Assembly: GCA_021648185.1 (NCBI GenBank)
Contig: JAKITH010000002.1
Location: forward strand, 1-27,187
From: Thiomicrorhabdus sp.
Lineage (GTDB): Bacteria; Pseudomonadota; Gammaproteobacteria; Thiomicrospirales; Thiomicrospiraceae
Direction of reading: 5' to 3'
Length of the DNA stretch: 27,187 nt
The notes under the pieces were generated by a model. The model was not told where the DNA came from. It searched no databases and was given only the letters and a program-made list of their open reading frames with translations. This document shows, piece by piece, positions 24,696 to 27,187 of this stretch (positions within the stretch are counted from its first letter, which is position 1; each line of letters starts with the position of its first letter). A program made the position numbers and the translations under genes.

Positions 24696-24956
24696 TTACT
24701 TACCTTTAAAACGTAAATCCTTTGAAATCTTTTTCAATGTTTTTTCTCCAATCCCTTTTACCATCAATAAATCTTCAGGCTTTTTACACTTTACCTTTTT
24801 ACAATATTTAGAGATCGCTGCGGCCTTCGCTGGACCAATTCCAGCTAAGGCCGCTGAAATTTCATCAATCGATGCTTTATTGACATTTACGGGTGCGGCG
24901 GACACTGAAAAACTCAGCATTAAAAATGTTAGCGCTACTAAATACTTAATTACCAT
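24696..24956 (-). CDS. ComEA-like helix-hairpin-helix protein
   Basis: The 86-residue protein has a signal peptide (MVIKYLVALTFLMLSFSVSA, cut before APVNVN) and two helix-hairpin-helix motifs: VNVNKASIDEISAALAGIGPAKAAAI and EDLLMVKGIGEKTLKKI, the ComEA pattern. Members bind double-stranded DNA without sequence preference in the periplasm and help pull it in during natural transformation. The conserved Pro-Val-Asn-Val-Asn-Lys-Ala start is exact. The two Cys in YCKKVKCKK could form a disulfide. It stands alone, with GAGGA 7 bases before the ATG and its own terminator, and no other com genes are present in the window. Small stand-alone copies are common in Gram-negatives, so competence cannot be concluded from it. 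Confidence 0.88.
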   Translation of the reverse strand: MVIKYLVALTFLMLSFSVSAAPVNVNKASIDEISAALAGIGPAKAAAISKYCKKVKCKKPEDLLMVKGIGEKTLKKISKDLRFKGK

Positions 24957-25195
24957 TGTCTATTCCTCTTCTATAAAAAAATAATTCACTCCATTCACAC
25001 CAAGCCATCATAACAAAATAAAAAAAATACAAAATAAGCAAGATTATCCAGCACGCTAGAAAAAAACGTCGCTAAAAAAGGTTATTTTGAAGTAGATTTT
25101 TCGTTATCAAACAACCTTTCCCAAAAAAACCAAATATAAAACCTAAAAAATGCTACTATAAATATGTAAATTAAATCCGAAATATGGAATAAAAA

Positions 25196-26335
25196 ATGAT
25201 ATTTTTAAATTTAAAAATTGATAACATTTGTATGTTTAAAGACACATTTATTGACTTTACCTATCCCAAAAAAATCACAGATTCAACGATTGAAGGTGAG
25301 TTTTTAAAAGACTTTCCAAAAATAAAATACAAAAAGGTGTGTATTTTAATGGGGGCAAATGCATCAGGAAAAACCACCCTTGGTAAAGTGATGTGTGCCA
25401 TTAACAACTATCTAAGCGGCACGCCACTAGACCACGTAAAAAAATCCATACACAACAAAACCAAAAAATCCTATATTAAAGTGACTTATATCACTCCTGA
25501 CACGGGTCAAATACACGCTCTAAAAATAGTATTTAACCAAGATGGTTTAATCTCTGAGTCTTACAAGATCAACGAGCTAAGAGCCTCAAAAAGCCTCAAA
25601 AAAACATTAAGTGACCTAAAAAACTCAAAGCCTGAATTTTTATTTGAACGTGATGAAAATAACCATGGCATTAAAAATCCAGGGTTTGCTTCTGTTGCAA
25701 AATTAACAGGAATAACAACGCTTGATACCGAAAAAACAGGTTGGCACTATTTATACAGCGACTTCCAAGCATCATCACTCCACTTTGAACATAATAATAT
25801 CCAACTTCTTGAAACCGTTTTAAAAGTATTTGATGCGTCGATAAATAAAATCGAGCCAATTATAAACTCTGAATTTGCTTATGTTATAGAGTTCAAAAAT
25901 GATGATATCGTTATCGTTGATAACGGCACAATATCTAACGATGACCGGCTTTCAAGAGGTACGATTGAGTCAATTGAAGTGGCTGGCTTTATAAGTGCCA
26001 TCATTCAGCTACAAGCACAAGATAAAAGCAGTACCTATTTTTTAGATGAAAAGATGGCTTATTCACATTCTGAAATAGAAATTGCCATGCTCAATTTAAT
26101 GATTGGGAAATTAAACAACCAATCTCAACTGTTTTATACCACTCATAATTATGACATTCTGGAGATGAACCTACCAAGCCACAGTTATATTTTTATGAAA
26201 AAAGAGGACTTTGTCACCGTCTCTCATCCTGAAAAAATGGGCTATACTAAAAATGATCGCTCTCTTTTAGGTTATGTTAAAAACGATGTTTTTAATACCC
26301 TTCCTGATACTTCAAAAATAGATGAACTGCTATGA
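25196..26335 (+). CDS. ABC-type AAA ATPase of a two-gene, defence-like module
   Basis: The 379-residue protein has the layout of RloA/AAA_15/AAA_21-type ATPases. Walker A is GANASGKTT (53-61), an ABC-like signature LSRG is at 252-255, Walker B FLDE at 282-285 and the His switch TTHN at 315-318. Between them lies a helical insert (about 70-190) in place of a long coiled coil. These ATPases are regulatory or sensor subunits in anti-phage systems such as RloAB, PARIS (AriA) and some retron or OLD modules. It overlaps the next gene by ATGA. The region is visibly A+T-richer than the exporter genes, which suggests recent arrival. GGAA precedes the ATG by 9 bases, and a TATAAA at 25152-25157 may be the -10. 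A transport role is unlikely as there is no membrane partner. Confidence 0.8.
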   Translation: MIFLNLKIDNICMFKDTFIDFTYPKKITDSTIEGEFLKDFPKIKYKKVCILMGANASGKTTLGKVMCAINNYLSGTPLDHVKKSIHNKTKKSYIKVTYITPDTGQIHALKIVFNQDGLISESYKINELRASKSLKKTLSDLKNSKPEFLFERDENNHGIKNPGFASVAKLTGITTLDTEKTGWHYLYSDFQASSLHFEHNNIQLLETVLKVFDASINKIEPIINSEFAYVIEFKNDDIVIVDNGTISNDDRLSRGTIESIEVAGFISAIIQLQAQDKSSTYFLDEKMAYSHSEIEIAMLNLMIGKLNNQSQLFYTTHNYDILEMNLPSHSYIFMKKEDFVTVSHPEKMGYTKNDRSLLGYVKNDVFNTLPDTSKIDELL

Positions 26336-26850
26336 GTAAAACAAACGCTAAGACCATTTATTTTTATGAAGGGGAAACTGAAAAAAATCTATTAGTCGCA
26401 CTCAAAACATTAAGATGCATTCCCGCTGGAAACCTTAAAAAGTTCAACCTTTGGGAAAGCGACATCAAAAACCAGTTCCGTACCTTTCAAAAAACAGATC
26501 AATTGCGATTTGTGATTGATACCGATACGGTGTCACCATCAACCACCTTCGTAAACAATATAAAACATCTAAAGCCATATATTTTTTGTTTAATCATTCA
26601 GAATACAAACTTAGAGGATGAACTGAGAATCTCTTGCAGTAAATCCAGTGACAGAACCTTATTTAACGATTTTTATAATGTTTCAAGCAAGAATGAATTT
26701 AAAACACGCTTTGCACAAGATAAAAAACTTCAAACTAAGCTACTCACCCAAAATTTTGACTTCAACACACTCTGGCAAAACACCGATAGTTTTGATGCAT
26801 TTTGCAGATTACATAGTATAAACCCTCGAATATGTAAAATGCACTCTTAA
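26332..26850 (+). CDS. Small TOPRIM-like (RloB/AriB-like) putative nuclease
   Basis: The 172-residue protein begins with TIYFYEGETEKNLLVAL (8-24): a strand, then Glu13 and Glu15, as in the first TOPRIM motif. A second strand ends in VIDTDT (61-66), giving the DxD pair at 63/65, and NLEDEL (93-98) may supply the third acidic site. This matches the shape of RloB-like and other OLD-type TOPRIM proteins, which cut DNA or RNA in ATPase-controlled anti-phage systems. The length is short for AriB and close to RloB. The start overlaps the ATPase stop by ATGA, so the two are made together. Catalytic residues are inferred by pattern only. No third gene or toxin/antitoxin is evident before the riboswitch downstream. 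Confidence 0.65.
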   Translation: MSKTNAKTIYFYEGETEKNLLVALKTLRCIPAGNLKKFNLWESDIKNQFRTFQKTDQLRFVIDTDTVSPSTTFVNNIKHLKPYIFCLIIQNTNLEDELRISCSKSSDRTLFNDFYNVSSKNEFKTRFAQDKKLQTKLLTQNFDFNTLWQNTDSFDAFCRLHSINPRICKMHS

Positions 26851-26885
26851 ATATCCAAATCTCTCTCTCCCCCCTCTCAAAAAAA

Positions 26886-26915
26886 TTGACCAAAAAAACA
26901 TTTTCAATCTATAAT
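26886..26915 (+). promoter_or_regulatory. Sigma70-type promoter of the riboswitch transcript
   Basis: TTGACC (26886-26891) and a perfect TATAAT (26910-26915), 18 bases apart. Transcription would begin near 26921-26923, immediately before the riboswitch stem. Confidence 0.8.
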
Positions 26916-26923
26916 ACTCGCTT

Positions 26924-26980
26924 GGCGCCGATTTGATACATCAGCTTGCGGGCGCATTAAAAGTACGGCTAAAGCGTGGA
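26924..26980 (+). ncRNA. Probable SAM-II riboswitch
   Basis: The segment has the conserved SAM-II layout: a 5-bp stem (GCGCC, 26925-26929, with GGCGC, 26951-26955), then GATTTG in the loop start, GCTTGC before the 3' arm, ATTAAAAG after it and GGCTAAAG as the pseudoknot end. CTT of the loop can pair with AAG at 26961-26963. SAM-II RNAs bind S-adenosylmethionine and shut off methionine genes, often metX or metA. It sits right behind a strong promoter. No methionine gene is seen before the window ends, since a MITE follows. I judged it by eye; a covariance search would settle it. Confidence 0.7.
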
Positions 26981-27022
26981 ATCTTATCTAAAATTCCCGT
27001 CTATTCCCCGTACCTCGTTAAT

Positions 27023-27181
27023 GAGACCTTTGCACGATAGGATGCACGGATAAAAAAGGCTGTAAACCGCCTGATTTTCGTTGAAAACCTTGTGAATAGC
27101 TAGCTATTCGCTGCGATTTCCGCCTCAATCAGTCAATTTTCATCTCTTTTTTCTCTCGCGCCCCTATCGTGCAAAGGTCTC
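27023..27181. mobile_element. 159-bp MITE, probably IS5-family derived
   Basis: The ends are perfect 19-bp inverted repeats, GAGACCTTTGCACGATAGG (27023-27041) and its complement (27163-27181). AAT flanks both sides (27020-27022 and 27182-27184), a 3-bp target duplication. There is no open reading frame for a transposase. The centre holds the 16-bp palindrome GAATAGCTAGCTATTC (27094-27109), within one base of the exact middle, and the two half-elements are similar when compared in opposite directions. So it looks like two inverted copies of one IS end. The IS5-family assignment rests on the end sequence and duplication size and is tentative. It is inserted between the riboswitch and whatever gene the riboswitch controls. 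Confidence 0.85.
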
Positions 27182-27187
27182 AATTTA

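Noticed and set aside
27023..27187. Full insertion sequence
   Set aside because: Only 159 bases separate the outer ends of the repeats and no transposase frame fits, so it is a MITE.
1..27187. CRISPR arrays, tRNA or rRNA genes
   Set aside because: No regularly spaced direct repeats and no recognisable tRNA or rRNA segments were seen by eye.

Overview
The window looks like chromosomal DNA of a Gram-negative gammaproteobacterium of moderate-to-low G+C. The Thiomicrospira/Hydrogenovibrio/Thiomicrorhabdus group is my best guess from overall gene style, but it is not proven. Most of the window is one cell-surface locus. It makes and exports an S-layer-like, calcium-repeat protein by type I secretion, and it also carries genes for exporting and building a surface polysaccharide that could anchor the layer. 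The logic resembles the rsa/LPS locus of Caulobacter, although the sequences are not closely similar.

Layout, left to right. At 1-86 is the start of rmlA (dTDP-sugar synthesis) on the minus strand, broken by an in-frame TAG at the conserved Gln codon 24. The large Cys-free S-layer/RTX-like protein (439-3834, minus) ends in a good terminator. It has its own promoter with a perfect TGTGA-N6-TCACA box centred about 41 bp before the predicted transcription start. From 3974 to 16060 (minus) runs one long probable operon, in transcription order: HlyD-type membrane fusion protein, Wzm, Wzt, a GT4 glycosyltransferase, a PIG-L deacetylase/GNAT fusion, a giant multidomain glycosyltransferase, a FecR-domain protein and an outer-membrane beta-barrel. 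Upstream of it, beyond a strong hairpin terminator, lies a second minus-strand group (16316-20476): a DUF6447-like small protein, SapC-family protein, TolC-family protein and PrtD-type ABC exporter. At 20649-21329 is a Crp-family regulator, and divergent from it (start codons 12 bp apart) a CHASE2-adenylate cyclase followed by a membrane-anchored protein of unknown function.

The right end is different. It holds a small ComEA-like helix-hairpin-helix protein, an A+T-richer two-gene module (ABC-type AAA ATPase plus TOPRIM-like protein, ATGA overlap) that resembles phage-defence pairs such as RloAB or PARIS, a probable SAM-II riboswitch with a strong promoter, and a 159-bp MITE with perfect 19-bp inverted ends and a 3-bp target duplication. 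The MITE sits directly behind the riboswitch.

The most interesting integrated idea is a self-contained control circuit. A membrane cyclase makes cAMP, the adjacent Crp-like protein (with the same R-E-x-V-x-R DNA-reading residues as E. coli CRP) binds it, and the S-layer gene carries a textbook class II CRP promoter. In addition, G/C homopolymers of ten bases lie in frame inside wzt and the GT4 gene, suggesting that the polysaccharide could be phase variable.
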